Source: Phellopilus nigrolimitatus
Lineage: Eukaryota; Basidiomycota; Agaricomycetes; Hymenochaetales; Hymenochaetaceae
Length of the DNA: 64,000 nucleotides
Assembly (NCBI GenBank): GCA_021029095.1
Contig: JAJOHG010000060.1
Location: 98,699-162,698, forward strand
Direction of reading: 5' to 3'
The notes under the pieces are model-generated. The model was given only the letters and a program-made list of their open reading frames with translations. It was not told the DNA's origin and made no database searches. How positions within the stretch are numbered: the stretch's first letter is position 1; each line of letters begins with the position of its first letter. The position numbers and the translations under genes were made by a program. This document shows positions 1 through 9,152 of this stretch, one piece after another.

Positions 1-788
1 TAAGCGTCGCCGTTCCATGTCGTGGCGTGGGTCACCAAGTACTGGGTCTCTGTAGGGGGAGAGTATCCGCCAGGCCCTGAGATCATGCGCGCGGGGTTCG
101 TGATGACGTTCCGGCGGTCCATTCGGGCGACAAAGGCGTCGACGGCCTGGCGCGTGATCCCCGACGGGCACCCACCGCTCTCCGCGTGCAAGAGGAGCGC
201 GGAAACGGAAACGAACGCCCTCCCGCAGTTGCGTCCGGGACACACGATCGTGCGCGGTGTGTGAATGGAAGAGGCGCGGTGGCTCTCGAGGTTCGCGCGC
301 GTCTGGAAGAGGCGGTCGCAGTCACGGCAGAAGTAGTGGGAGCACTCATTGTGGTTCGATAGATCGTTGGCAGAGGCGAAGATCGATGTACATTCCCGGC
401 AAACATAGTGATATTCATCTCCGTGTTCGAGGAAATCGTCCCTGTCGTCGAGATGACAGTCGCAAAGTCTGCAGTAGTAGTGATCTCCGCTCTGGATATA
501 GTGCTGGCGGAGGCCCTCGGAGGTATTGAAAAACATGCGATGCTCGTCGCAGAAGTGATGCACACTGTTGCAGTGATTCACATAGCCATTGTCGGAGTTG
601 AAGTGTCTCTCACATCTCTGGCAGTAGAAGTGGTATGGGCTCTGGATGTAGTGTTGTTCAAGCGCGGTGGCGGAAGAAAAATCCCTATCGCAGTCATCGC
701 ACTGCCAATGGTTGCTTGAGTCCCTTTCGTGCTGGTACAATGCACGATCGTGGGGGAACCAGCGCTGACATCGATCACAGTATGCCAT
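1..788 (-). CDS. C2H2 multi-zinc-finger protein, C-terminus cut off by window edge (paralogue A)
   Basis: An open frame runs from the ATG at 788-786 to the window edge without a stop, about 262 codons, no intron. It begins MAYCDRCQRWFPHDRALYQH and carries a chain of finger-like units: CX2C-X12-H units, a CX2H variant (FCDEH), and a CX4C unit (CPGRNC) whose last ligand is Cys. The known role of such domains is DNA, RNA or protein binding; the target here is unknown. It is closest to the gene at 27398 (shared ...GLRQH.IQSGDHYYC and RTIVCPGRNC), and both also share about 250 bp of upstream sequence. It is divergent from the gene at 2417. By comparison with the paralogues about 80 residues are missing at the C-terminus. 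Whether it is a transcription factor is inference. Confidence 0.85.
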   Translation of the reverse strand, partial: MAYCDRCQRWFPHDRALYQHERDSSNHWQCDDCDRDFSSATALEQHYIQSPYHFYCQRCERHFNSDNGYVNHCNSVHHFCDEHRMFFNTSEGLRQHYIQSGDHYYCRLCDCHLDDRDDFLEHGDEYHYVCRECTSIFASANDLSNHNECSHYFCRDCDRLFQTRANLESHRASSIHTPRTIVCPGRNCGRAFVSVSALLLHAESGGCPSGITRQAVDAFVARMDRRNVITNPARMISGPGGYSPPTETQYLVTHATTWNGDA

Positions 789-855
789 CGTGGTTAGATT
801 GAAAGGGGGATGGAGCAGCAGGCGATACGGGCGAAGCTTTTAAATCCTCGATGTA

Positions 856-881
856 CGTATGCCGTAAGTACCTGAGTCAGA
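856..881 (-). promoter_or_regulatory. Diverged copy of the C2H2-family upstream element
   Basis: Read on the minus strand this holds TCTGACTCA followed by ACGGCATACG, 68 bp upstream of the ATG at 788. It resembles the better kept element in front of the other three C2H2 genes. The whole upstream stretch 790-1050 aligns with 27170-27397 in front of the gene at 27398. Function as promoter or 5' leader is inferred from conservation only. Confidence 0.4.
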
Positions 882-1299
882 TTATTATACAGAAGCCGAG
901 TCGGCACCGAAGCATCGAATACTCTCGAACTCTCCATCAGACTCCAGAGCAATTTCTTGTCATTCTTCGCAGTTCGAGACATTTACCAGAGCGAGGACTT
1001 TGCTGTGAGTACGAGGCAAATCTTTTGTTACACCGCCACTGGAGGTTGTCCGCCGATCTGATTAGTAATCATTGCAGTGGACACGTGCCGCGAACTGCGA
1101 CTTGCGCTTCAGACATCTTTTCTTCATGATTTCTCCTTTGGTTTCTTGTCGCTCTTTTCTGAAATCCGAACTCCACTGAAAAATATTCATGTTGTCCGAG
1201 CAATGTTATCGCAGCAAAACCGAAGTTTGACAATGTCTAAAGACGTCTCAAAACTCGAGAGTCTAAGCTAACTCTTGTCCATGACCCGTCATCTTCAAC

Positions 1300-1500
1300 C
1301 GCGGCCATGTCCTGTCCTCTTTCACATATGTGGGCGGAAACGGCGACGCAGATAAGCACGCGTCCTTCGCGCGCGATATGCATATCGTCGGGTAGACGAA
1401 CGTGGGCGCCGGGCACGGCATGGTGTTCGTCAGTCTGATCATTCTTCTGTTACATCGAATTCACATCTAACATTTCCAAAAATGAAACACTCTGCAAGTG
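1300..1500 (+). pseudogene. Decayed PX-domain gene fragment, copy 1
   Basis: This stretch aligns base by base with exon 2 and the start of intron 2 of the PX gene at 32644-33521 (its region about 33040-33220). Landmarks are the shared ACGCAGA-AAGCA-GCGTC-TTCGCGCGCG and ATCGTCGGGT strings in the same order and spacing, and an intron-like tail ending CTAACATTTCC against CTGACATTTCT. In-frame stops and small indels show it is not coding. It lies between the two divergent C2H2 genes, beside copy 2. Confidence 0.7.
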
Positions 1501-1639
1501 CGCCGTGCTCGCCTCCGCGTGTGCAAGCTGTTCCGCCCCAGCTCTATCCTTGCCGGCCAGGTGATTCAAACTTCCCTCACATGTTGCGCGACTCACCGCT
1601 GAGCTCGAAACGGATAAACAATGTCTGAAGAGCGCACGT

Positions 1640-2075
1640 GCGAGCGCTGTGCAGAATGCATTAAGTTCCTACGCGACGGCGAGGACGGAAAGGAGGGGCG
1701 TGGTAACGCTTGCTCGATCTGGGTGCGTATCGGCTCGAGGCTTTGGAGGCCGCCTGTGTCTGACGCGATATAGGAAGAAAACGACATAGGCGCACTCCTC
1801 TCCATTCTCTTTCAGTGCTCCTGTTCGCGTTTGTCTTCTCTTCTATCGCCTTGCGCGATATCTAAATGGATGAGCGCAGCGGCATGAAGAAGCATGCTGT
1901 GTTCGCTCTCAGCGTGCGTATCGTCGGTGGTAGAGCGTGAGCGTCTACGAAGAACGGGAGAGATGTATGCCGGTCTGTCCTTTTATTGCTCTCACGGTCT
2001 ACGACTGCGCCCTGCTCACCAGCACACATGACCACCCACAGACATACATGTAAGCGGCATAGCAGCTACCAAATG
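1640..2075 (+). pseudogene. Decayed PX-domain gene fragment, copy 2
   Basis: A second, longer relic of the PX gene. About 1640-1730 resembles the end of exon 1 with its splice junction (CTCGATCTGGGTGCGTA against TTCGATCTCGTGCGTAA). About 1840-1960 matches exon 2 (ATCGCCT-GCG-GATATCT, AAGCATGC, GTATCGTCGG). About 1970-2070 matches intron 2 and the start of exon 3 (GGTCTGTCC, then GTCTACGA-TGCGCC-TGCTCAC, ACATACATGT, AGCGG-ATAGC). Stops and indels break the frame. Keeping exon-intron order means this arose by DNA duplication, not by retroposition. Confidence 0.75.
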
Positions 2076-2331
2076 GTGGTGTTGATTCAAAGACTTGATG
2101 CCGAGAAAAGGAAGGGATAATAATATGACCGAATATCGTACCGCTGCGGGTGCAGATCTTGTGAGCGACACCCCCACAATGTGTTTACGCATAACACAAT
2201 AAAGATCTTGACTCTTCTTTTCCATATGCAGAGCATTTCCGATTCCGGATCGATTGCTACGTTAAGAAAAGTACAAGAAAGAAGAGTCGCTGTTAAGACG
2301 ATGCCGAACTGCTTGTTTGATTGACAGGAAT

Positions 2332-2361
2332 CCCGGTCTGACTCCGTGCGGCAAACAGCGA
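2332..2361 (+). promoter_or_regulatory. Conserved upstream element of C2H2 family
   Basis: CCCGGTCTGACTCCG followed by TGCGGCAAACAGCGA ends 55 bp before the ATG at 2417. The same string with one mismatch precedes the gene at 25396, and a diverged form precedes the gene at 27398. It could be a core promoter, a 5' UTR element or simply recent duplication; the sequence cannot tell these apart. Confidence 0.5.
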
Positions 2362-2416
2362 ACTTGTTGACATAAAAGACCTCGCACCTCCTGATCTTCC
2401 TTCTAGTCGAACCACG

Positions 2417-3442
2417 ATGGCATACTGCAATCGATGCCAACGTCCGTTCCCCCACGACAGTGCGCTGGACCAGCATGAAAGGGATTCAATTAACCACTGG
2501 AAATGCAATGACTGCAACAAAGATTTCTCTACTTCGACCGGGCGCGATCAACATTACGCTATGAGTCATAGCCATTCCAAGGGCCAGAGTTGTTGCGGAA
2601 AGCGCTTTAGGACTGACAGCGCCTACGTGAATCACTGCAATGATGCCCACCACTTTTGCAGTTCGCACCGCCGTTTCTTTGTATCCTCCGAAAGCCTCCG
2701 TCAGCACTACAACGACAGCGGAGACCATTACTATTGCACTATTTGCGATGAGTTCTTCGACGATATCGATGACTTGCTTGAGCACGAAGAAGACCACGAA
2801 GTTTGCCATGTGTGTGGAATCATCTTCGCCTCTGGTGAGGCGCTGGCGGACCATAACGAAAGCTCGCACTACTACTGCCGCGAGTGCGACCGGCTCTTCC
2901 AAACGCCCGCAGGGCTCAAGAGCCATCTTTCCTCCTCTATTCACACTCCGCGCACGATCGCGTGCCCCGGGCGCAAGTGCCACAAGTCATTCGGCTCCCA
3001 CTCCGCGCTCATCATGCATGCGGAGAGCAACGCGTGCCCATCGGGCGTTACGCGTGAGGCCGTCAACGCGTTCGTCGCGCGAATGGACCGCCAGAATGTC
3101 ATCACGAACCCCGCGCGCATGGTCGCGGGGCCCGGCGGCTACACAGTTCCTGCGGAGATGGAATACTGGGCGACCGTGGAGATGTGGAACGGTCGTGCTT
3201 TTGAGTGCTTCTTGTGCCTCGATACGTTCCGGACGCTAAGCGCGCTGGACGCGCACCTCAAGAGCCTGCGCCATCGGTCGCGCATATATCGCTGCCCGGG
3301 AGCCGAGTGTCAGCGCGAGTTTCCTGCGCTTAGTGCACTCTGGCAGCATGTCGTAAGTGGGGCGTGTGGCGTTGGGAGGAACAGGCAGGTCCAGCGTATG
3401 ATGGACAACCTGACGTGCGGACTGCGAACCATTGTACTGTGA
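2417..3442 (+). CDS. C2H2 multi-zinc-finger protein, 341 aa (paralogue B)
   Basis: Intronless gene starting at the ATG in ACCACGATGG, a context shared by the paralogues. About ten finger-like units fill residues 4 to about 330: canonical CX2C-X12-H units at the start and middle, a CX2H variant, and two units ending in Cys rather than His (CPGRKC...HAESNAC and CPGAEC...HVVSGAC). A linker with FVARMDRQNVITNPARM separates the last two units and is conserved in all four paralogues. The third unit is damaged: its CX2C is replaced by QSCC, so one ligand is lost. The C-terminus NRQVQ..MDNLT is also shared. Closest to the gene at 25396, including the 3' untranslated sequence. Nucleic-acid binding is the family role; the target is unknown. 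Confidence 0.9.
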   Translation: MAYCNRCQRPFPHDSALDQHERDSINHWKCNDCNKDFSTSTGRDQHYAMSHSHSKGQSCCGKRFRTDSAYVNHCNDAHHFCSSHRRFFVSSESLRQHYNDSGDHYYCTICDEFFDDIDDLLEHEEDHEVCHVCGIIFASGEALADHNESSHYYCRECDRLFQTPAGLKSHLSSSIHTPRTIACPGRKCHKSFGSHSALIMHAESNACPSGVTREAVNAFVARMDRQNVITNPARMVAGPGGYTVPAEMEYWATVEMWNGRAFECFLCLDTFRTLSALDAHLKSLRHRSRIYRCPGAECQREFPALSALWQHVVSGACGVGRNRQVQRMMDNLTCGLRTIVL

Positions 3443-3684
3443 AAGACAAGCTGACTGCCCCTGAAAGATTAACTGTACTTGTATCTTGTTTCCATGCTTT
3501 TTTGAACGGACCTTTCTTTCCAAGACTCATTCCACACTTTTACTTCGCTATGACATCACTTATCCCAGGCCCTCATGCTTCGACGAACGAAAAAGGTTTT
3601 GTTTTTGTTTTTGTTTTACCCCTAAATTGTACTTAGGCATGAGATTTTTGAAACAGATATGTATTTAGGGACAGATATGTCCGT

Positions 3685-3830
3685 GCGCTCGAGCGCGTAG
3701 CTGGACGTGTTCTCAAGGTGGTGCGTGCCGCTGTTCCAGAGCTTGGCGGTGTCGTCCTCGCTGCCGTTGCTCGTCAGCGGCAGGTTCGGATGGAAGAGCG
3801 CGAAGGAGACGTGGAAACTACCCGCGGGTA
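3685..3830 (-). pseudogene. Coatomer beta-prime (COPB2/Sec27) WD40 fragment
   Basis: The minus strand encodes VSFALFHPNLPL, GSEDDTAKLWNSGT and LENTSSYALER in one frame. This matches the very conserved WD40 repeat of coatomer subunit beta-prime (family pattern VSFA.FHP.LP...SGSEDGT.K.WNS.TYR.ENTL.YALER). Homology stops abruptly after ALER, and nothing of the 90-kDa protein lies on either side. Changes at normally fixed sites (SGSEDG to NGSEDD) indicate decay. It is an orphan piece of about 145 bp; how it arrived is unknown. Confidence 0.7.
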
Positions 3831-3984
3831 TTGAAATTTTGAAAAATCTCAACCTGGACCCGCAACAATCCGTGAATGCGGATCAGTAGTCACGGGTACC
3901 CACTGGTTCTAAGGACTCGTGGTATGCCCTATGCAGAATCACAATGCAAGATTTTCTTCTGTACAGCAACTGGGGTGTGTGTAT

Positions 3985-4017
<33 letters not shown>
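3985..4017. repeat. Poly-G tract, 33 G
   Basis: Uninterrupted run of 33 G after GTGTGTGTAT. It separates the C2H2/coatomer-fragment region from the AT-rich element that follows. Length may be affected by sequencing or assembly. Confidence 0.9.
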
Positions 4018-4019
<2 letters not shown>

Positions 4020-4099
4020 CAATTGACAAACTAGTTGTACAACTTCATGTGAATAACAATAATTGAAAATTGCAAACTATGGCTATTGGCAAACTGATG

Positions 4100-5080
4100 T
4101 AGTTTCTCTGACAACTAGGTATGCATTGTTACCAATGCTGGTTTTGCTTCTGTCCACTCAATGCAAGGCAATGTGTCCCCTGGGTAACCATGTTGGAGGT
4201 ACTTAAACACAATGCACTGAAGGTTTAGGGGCAGCAAGAAGTACAGCCTGACATCCCAAGTCAAAAAGACACCTCTAACTTTCAAAACCCCGAGCTTCAA
4301 ACCTAATCTACCCATAAATGCCTTCCAACCTAAGTATTTGGGACCTTGTTGCCAACCCAAGCACTGGCACTAAAGATTTGACACCACAAGCTCCTACAAA
4401 TTATAAGGACTTTATTGATCTAAAGATTGAATATTTGAATCATGACTCAATTCAGGAAGGTATGGTAATCTGGGCTCTAAATGGCTCCAGCAGCTCAACC
4501 CCAGGTGGCCCAAGGATTGTCATTGGAAAGGACAAGATAGGAGACACACAAGCCCTTATTACAGTCTACATCAACTCATCCCATGCAAACCTCACTGAAC
4601 ACCTTGGCTCCCAAACAGAGTATTATAAGTACTTTATCCCTATCCATCCAACAACCCTAGAGGCAGCCCCAACAAATCAAGATGATTTTGTGATCAAGTT
4701 GAACCCTGAGCCTCAGCATGGAGCTAGTATTAAAGCAAACTCCTGGGCTTCTGTAGCAGAGAGTGCAACTTGTCCAACTCGGACAGGCACAGTAAGTGTC
4801 CTGATATAAGCCAATCTTTAAAGCTAATGTACTATAACATTCAGTATCAGGTGTTGAATGGCATACAAATTACAGAAGAGTCTATTAGAAGGATCAAGGA
4901 GCATATTAATCACAACATGAATGCTGATGAAGAGAGTTGTGAGCTAGTAGTTTGCGAGTAGAGCAAGTAGCCCTTCTGTATGTAAATCTTACATGTAGTA
5001 AGATATGAATTAGAATTCTGTGTACATGTAAACCAATGAATGGTATTTTCACATACTGTGATATCTTTAACTGCATGTAG
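4100..5080 (+). pseudogene. Decayed dispersed gene, AT-rich copy 1 (unrecognised family)
   Basis: The longest open piece is 4318-4809 and encodes INSSHANLTEHLG, DDFVIKLN and KANSWASV. A frameshift then leads into 4813-4961 (YNIQYQVLNGIQITEES). The same stretches occur in the same order at 53213-54125 (INSSYLPKHLG, KDFVIKLE, ADSWAAV, YNLQYLQG), also broken by frameshifts. The two DNA copies align over about 900 bp, including non-coding ends. Stops upstream of 4318 show the N-terminal half is lost. I do not recognise the family. This copy is clearly more AT-rich than the genes around it. Confidence 0.6.
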
Positions 5081-5547
5081 ACCCTGAACCAGCTGTAAGT
5101 GTCATCTGGATTTAAGCTTTTATTGTATGTAAAAAGGCATTGCAAATATAAAAACCCATTTGGTTCATGACAGGTGGGAGGGTTCTGAGCTAATGCTTGC
5201 AGTGTGTTCTCAGGTTAGAAAAAAAAGCACATGCTTTGCCAGCAACTAGTCACAATTTAGAGCAATTTCAATGAGATGCTGAACTGGCTGAAACAATGTA
5301 ACCAGTCAATATGAGGCAACACACTTGAAGAGGGAGCAATAGGGCATACACACTAGCCACATTTTCTTGTTTAGGTAACTATATAGTGGCCTCTGCTTTG
5401 TTTGTATGTGTGCATTAGAGCAGTTTGAAACTAGATTCAGAGTGCAAGGATCTGTACATACACCAACTCGAGTGAGCGCCGGCAGCTCTGAATATCAATT
5501 GTAATTGTAATATAAACGGGACCAGGACGGACCCGCCGAGCTCGGGA

Positions 5548-5557
5548 TTATATAATA
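5548..5557 (+). promoter_or_regulatory. TATA-like box of SWY-motif gene 1
   Basis: TTATATAATA lies 74 bp before the ATG at 5631, inside an otherwise GC-rich segment. The position fits a core promoter. Confidence 0.4.
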
Positions 5558-5630
5558 CGAGACGGACCTCGTGCCCAACACGCGTCACGTCAATGAAATT
5601 GCAATTTTGGGTCGCTTGCGCTCTGCTATC

Positions 5631-7823
5631 ATGGCCGTTCACCCCGCTCCGCCCGCCGCTCCGCTCGTCGAATATCCGTCCCCCGTCCAAGTCATTTACC
5701 ACCCACACGACTCCCATCGACACGACGACGATACCGAGGATGTCGACGATGTCGAGCACGAGCATAGGTACGAGCACGACGACCTCGACGACGCCGACAC
5801 GGATGACCTCGAGTCCGACTACGTCGACGTCGACCCCGAACCTGATTTCATCGGCGCGCCCCCAAACACGCATGGACTCAACCCCTACCTCGGCCTCGGC
5901 CATCGCCCGCGTACCCTCCTGCGGCCCCCATTCGTGCACCGCGAGTCCACGGACGTCGAGTTTGCACAGCGCCACCCCCCGCTCGCCGCGCGCCGCTGGG
6001 GCCGCGTGCGCGCGCTCGGCCTCGCGCGTGGCCGCGCGGGCACGATCCTGCGCTCGCTGCGCGGCTCGTTCAACCGCGGCGCAGCCGCAGGGGGTGGGAT
6101 GGGACGGGGGAGAGGCAGGGGCGCCGCGCCGCCGTTCGAGTTCCGCGAGCCCCTGCCTGTCCCGCGCAGCGTGCGCCAGCAGTACTCCGAGCTCGCGCCG
6201 ACGGACGCCGGTGCCGACGCCGACGAGGACGTGGATGTGGAGGAATGGAACGTGGAAGTGCACAAGAGCGCGGACGGCATGCTCGCCCCGCCGCCCGCGC
6301 GGCCCCGGCGCGCCTCGCTCGACACCCTCCGCCCGATCACCGAGCAGCCGCACGTGCACACGCGCTCGCGCTCCGTGTCGCATTACTCCCGGTCTTCGTC
6401 GCCGCTCCAGCGCGCGCACACCGTCTCATCGGTCCAACGGCCCGCGCTGCCGGCCCGCTCATCGTCTGCGCTCAGCGACAGCACCGACACGCTGCAGGGC
6501 ACGACGCTAGCGCCCCACGGCGGCGGCGGCAGCGCCGAGACGGGCGAGACTACCGTCGTCGCACACGACCCCTATCTCATCCCCCTGCCCAGCTCCGTCC
6601 CGAGTTCCGCCCCATCCACGTCCTTCTCCCCACCTTCGCACCGCGGCTCCGCGCGCACGCCCCTTCCCCCGGCCCCTTCAACTTCAAAAGCGCGCCTCAC
6701 GACCGCCCTCGCGCCAGCCCTCCGCGCGCTCGCGCGCCTGCAGCGTCTGCCGTGGATCGCCGAGCCGTACCCCACGCCGGGGATCCTAACCCCTCTCTCC
6801 CCGCCGCAGCGCGTCGCCGCGGATTTCCTACCCCTCTCCTCCGTACGCGCTGCGTCCTTTCCTCAGAGTGGCGCAGGCCAGGACCTGAAGACCGAGACGA
6901 GTAACGGGGAGGGCGCGGCGTCGTGGTACCGCCCTCCAGCGGCGCGCCGGCCGAGCGCGAAGCAGGTCCAGCGTGCTCTCCGCGCCGACGCGGTGCGCGC
7001 ATCAGGGCTCGGCGCGCTGTACGGATATGGAGGGTACGGCGTCGCTGCCGCGCGCAGCTACGCGCAGGGTCGGAAGCAGAGACAGGCGCGGCCGCTGGGG
7101 TACATGTACGCGCCGCCGTCTGCGAGCGCGAGCGCGAGCGGCAGCGGGCGATCGTACGTGCAGGTGCCGCGCCCGAGCGCACCGACGCCTGCGGCAGCTG
7201 CGCGCTCGGTCTCTGGCTCTGGCTCCGGCTCATATGCGCAGTCGTATGGCCGCCCGCAGACGCAGATGCCGGGGCACGCGGAGTCGTATGCGAGCTACTA
7301 CACCACATCGGCTTCTGCACACCCGGCGGCGGCCCCCAGCCAGGCGCAGAGCACGAACCAGAGCGCGCCAACCTACACGGCCACCGCGCCGAGCCACACA
7401 CCCTCCTACGCGTCGCCACCACCGCCGCCGGTTCCCCCCAAGCAGCAGCAATATCATTACTACACGCTCCCGCAGGCTCCTCCAAGCCAGGGCCAGGGCC
7501 AGAGCCAAGGCCAAAGCGGGCACAGGATGTATCTGCCTTACCCGTACGCGGCGTCCTCGCCGCCACTCCCACCGCTACCTGGGCACACTGTCAGCGGGTC
7601 CTCTGGACACAGCGGGAGCAGGTATAGCGGGAGCGGGCACAGCGGGAGCGGGTCGAGCCGGACTCGGAGTGGGTATAGCGGGAGCGGGTACAGCGGCATC
7701 GGGTACAGTGGGAGCGGGTACAGTGGGAGCGGGTACAGCGGGTACGGCACGGTCGTACAGGGGGTGCCGACGACGACGGTGCCCGTGCCCGTGACGTACA
7801 CGTATTCGTATTCGTACGCGTGA
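5631..7823 (+). CDS. Large low-complexity SWY-motif protein 1, 730 aa
   Basis: The first in-frame ATG is at 5631; the open frame starts earlier, at a GTG, which is not used as a start here. The protein is very Ser/Ala/Pro/Tyr rich. Features in order: an acidic Asp/His stretch (about 20-70), a basic region (about 120-165), FREPLPVPRSVRQQYSE (about 172-188), LQRLPWIAEP (about 370), the signature ASWYRPPA (SWY at 431-433), RPLGYMYAP (487-495), and a Gly-Ser-Tyr repeat near the C-terminus (about 653-705). FR-PVP-SVR-QYS, RLPWIA and SWYRP recur in the gene at 10888; SWY and RPLGYMYAP recur in the gene at 29738. No known domain, signal peptide or membrane segment is seen. Function unknown; largely disordered by composition. 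Confidence 0.8.
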   Translation: MAVHPAPPAAPLVEYPSPVQVIYHPHDSHRHDDDTEDVDDVEHEHRYEHDDLDDADTDDLESDYVDVDPEPDFIGAPPNTHGLNPYLGLGHRPRTLLRPPFVHRESTDVEFAQRHPPLAARRWGRVRALGLARGRAGTILRSLRGSFNRGAAAGGGMGRGRGRGAAPPFEFREPLPVPRSVRQQYSELAPTDAGADADEDVDVEEWNVEVHKSADGMLAPPPARPRRASLDTLRPITEQPHVHTRSRSVSHYSRSSSPLQRAHTVSSVQRPALPARSSSALSDSTDTLQGTTLAPHGGGGSAETGETTVVAHDPYLIPLPSSVPSSAPSTSFSPPSHRGSARTPLPPAPSTSKARLTTALAPALRALARLQRLPWIAEPYPTPGILTPLSPPQRVAADFLPLSSVRAASFPQSGAGQDLKTETSNGEGAASWYRPPAARRPSAKQVQRALRADAVRASGLGALYGYGGYGVAAARSYAQGRKQRQARPLGYMYAPPSASASASGSGRSYVQVPRPSAPTPAAAARSVSGSGSGSYAQSYGRPQTQMPGHAESYASYYTTSASAHPAAAPSQAQSTNQSAPTYTATAPSHTPSYASPPPPPVPPKQQQYHYYTLPQAPPSQGQGQSQGQSGHRMYLPYPYAASSPPLPPLPGHTVSGSSGHSGSRYSGSGHSGSGSSRTRSGYSGSGYSGIGYSGSGYSGSGYSGYGTVVQGVPTTTVPVPVTYTYSYSYA
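7588..7746 (+). repeat. In-frame Gly-Ser-Tyr tandem repeat
   Basis: Imperfect units of about 18 bp (like AGCGGGAGCGGGTACAGC) encode repeated SGSGYSG inside the C-terminus of SWY-motif protein 1. Such repeats are length-variable and give flexible tails. Confidence 0.85.
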
Positions 7824-8813
7824 ACTGCGGGTTAGAAGGGGGAGAGAGAGGTGTAGGAATACTGTCGGCGAGGTAGATGCTGTAGATGAATAGGAAGGTG
7901 TGCTGCGTGTAATTGTATGTATTAGTGCAACGTTGTACATGTACGTATGTGATTGTCGGCCATTAGGTTGTAACTAAAGAGTGTTTACAGAAGTCACAGC
8001 AGTAGTGCATGTATTGTATTGGATACACCGGCATTTCTGCCGAGGGCTTGACCTCCGACATAGCAATGTTCTATGGTCCGAAAGCAGTCTCCCAGTCTAC
8101 CGGTTGCCAGACTACAGTTGCATATGTTGGAATCCAAGCCGGCGGAGCCCCGTGAGCGAGCGCAGCGTCTCGGCTCAGCGAGCCCGAGGCTCCCAGCTCT
8201 GGGATTGGCTGGCCCGCAATCTATGTCACCCGCGTGCTGCCTGCGCACCACTCCCGACCGCCGTCCGATACCCCTCGTTTTACAGTGCCGAGATAGTTAT
8301 TTACTCATCATTTATTTGTCTTTATCTCTCTTTGTTTTTCCACCCTTTTTCCGTAGCGTAAAAGCGGCTCTCCGCAGCCAGAAAACCCATTTCGCACACC
8401 GCGCAAACGACTGAGGTGAGCTTTCCGACATTATAACGAACTATTATACTTTTACTTATTACTTTATTAAACTAGCTTACTTTGTACTAGGTTAGTTTGC
8501 AATATGATTAGACGTTCGCACACCGCGCAAACGACTGAGCTTACTTTGTACTAAGGTACTACTGTAACGCCGTTGCGCGGACTTGTCTCACCAAGTTACA
8601 GCATACGAGACCCATCACAATTTTGCCAAGTTTGTTCCTGGCAAATTCGTATGTGTCCCACTTTGCAGGTTCGATTTCTGTATAAAATGCATCGCTCGCG
8701 GCCTTTCTCACCTCAACACATCTACTTACCAGAAACAAGGTGAACGCCTATCTGCAGTACTCTCAGCGGCAAACATATATATTTCCCACGACAAGCCATT
8801 TCCAGACTTTAAC
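7824..8813. other. Intergenic, with short duplicated blocks
   Basis: No convincing gene. A 25-bp direct repeat (TTCGCACACCGCGCAAACGA plus CTGAG) occurs at 8391-8415 and 8515-8539. A 16-bp repeat (AGCTTACTTTGTACTA) occurs at 8474-8489 and 8538-8553. The blocks overlap, so a piece of this spacer was duplicated recently. Confidence 0.6.
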
Positions 8814-9152
8814 ATGAACTACCCCTCTCTTCACACGGAATTTTCAGAATCAGATGCCAGACATGAGCAGCTACTTGCACGTGCTGAGGGTGTCACCCGT
8901 GGAAATCCACTTACGGAAACTCAAACAAAAGTGCAACGGTTTCACAAGGAAGCTGTTCAAGTGAAAGGACAGAAGGATAATGAATTGCTACTCATCAATC
9001 AACAAGAGGGTGCACAAGTGGACCAAAAAGTAGTGCAGACGCTGGTAAAATATGAATCTCAATTGGAATATTTACATAGTGTACTCGAGAAATGGATTGA
9101 CGAGGCAAAACGTGAAGAGGCGGCGCGCATGCTCGCAGAGATGAGTTTTTGA
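8814..9152 (+). CDS. Small hypothetical protein, 112 aa
   Basis: ATG at 8814 (MNYPSLHTEFSESDARHEQL), no intron. The frame is open upstream, but the residues there look non-coding. The protein is polar, Glu/Gln/Lys rich and predicted helical; LVKYESQLEYLHSVLEKWID near the end has heptad spacing that suits a coiled coil. The family is not recognised. It is less GC-rich than the SWY-motif genes on either side. It could be a real small gene or an exon of a larger one. Confidence 0.4.
   Translation: MNYPSLHTEFSESDARHEQLLARAEGVTRGNPLTETQTKVQRFHKEAVQVKGQKDNELLLINQQEGAQVDQKVVQTLVKYESQLEYLHSVLEKWIDEAKREEAARMLAEMSF

Noticed and set aside
851..1129. 92-codon plus-strand frame containing CCEYEANL
   Set aside because: A similar peptide appears opposite 27180-27240, but the conserved sequence is the shared upstream region of two C2H2 paralogues; the other strand, not this frame, faces the genes.
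4318..4809. Treating this open frame as a working 163-aa gene
   Set aside because: Alignment with the second copy shows the N-terminal half is interrupted by stops and the 3' part continues in another frame.
5571..5630. Earlier start of SWY-motif gene 1 at 5571
   Set aside because: The codon is GTG, and 5571 is too close to the TATA-like box at 5548; the first ATG is 5631.
6697..7572. 291-codon minus-strand frame opposite SWY-motif gene 1
   Set aside because: GC-driven antisense frame; Arg-rich, no motif, whereas the plus strand has conserved motifs shared with paralogues.
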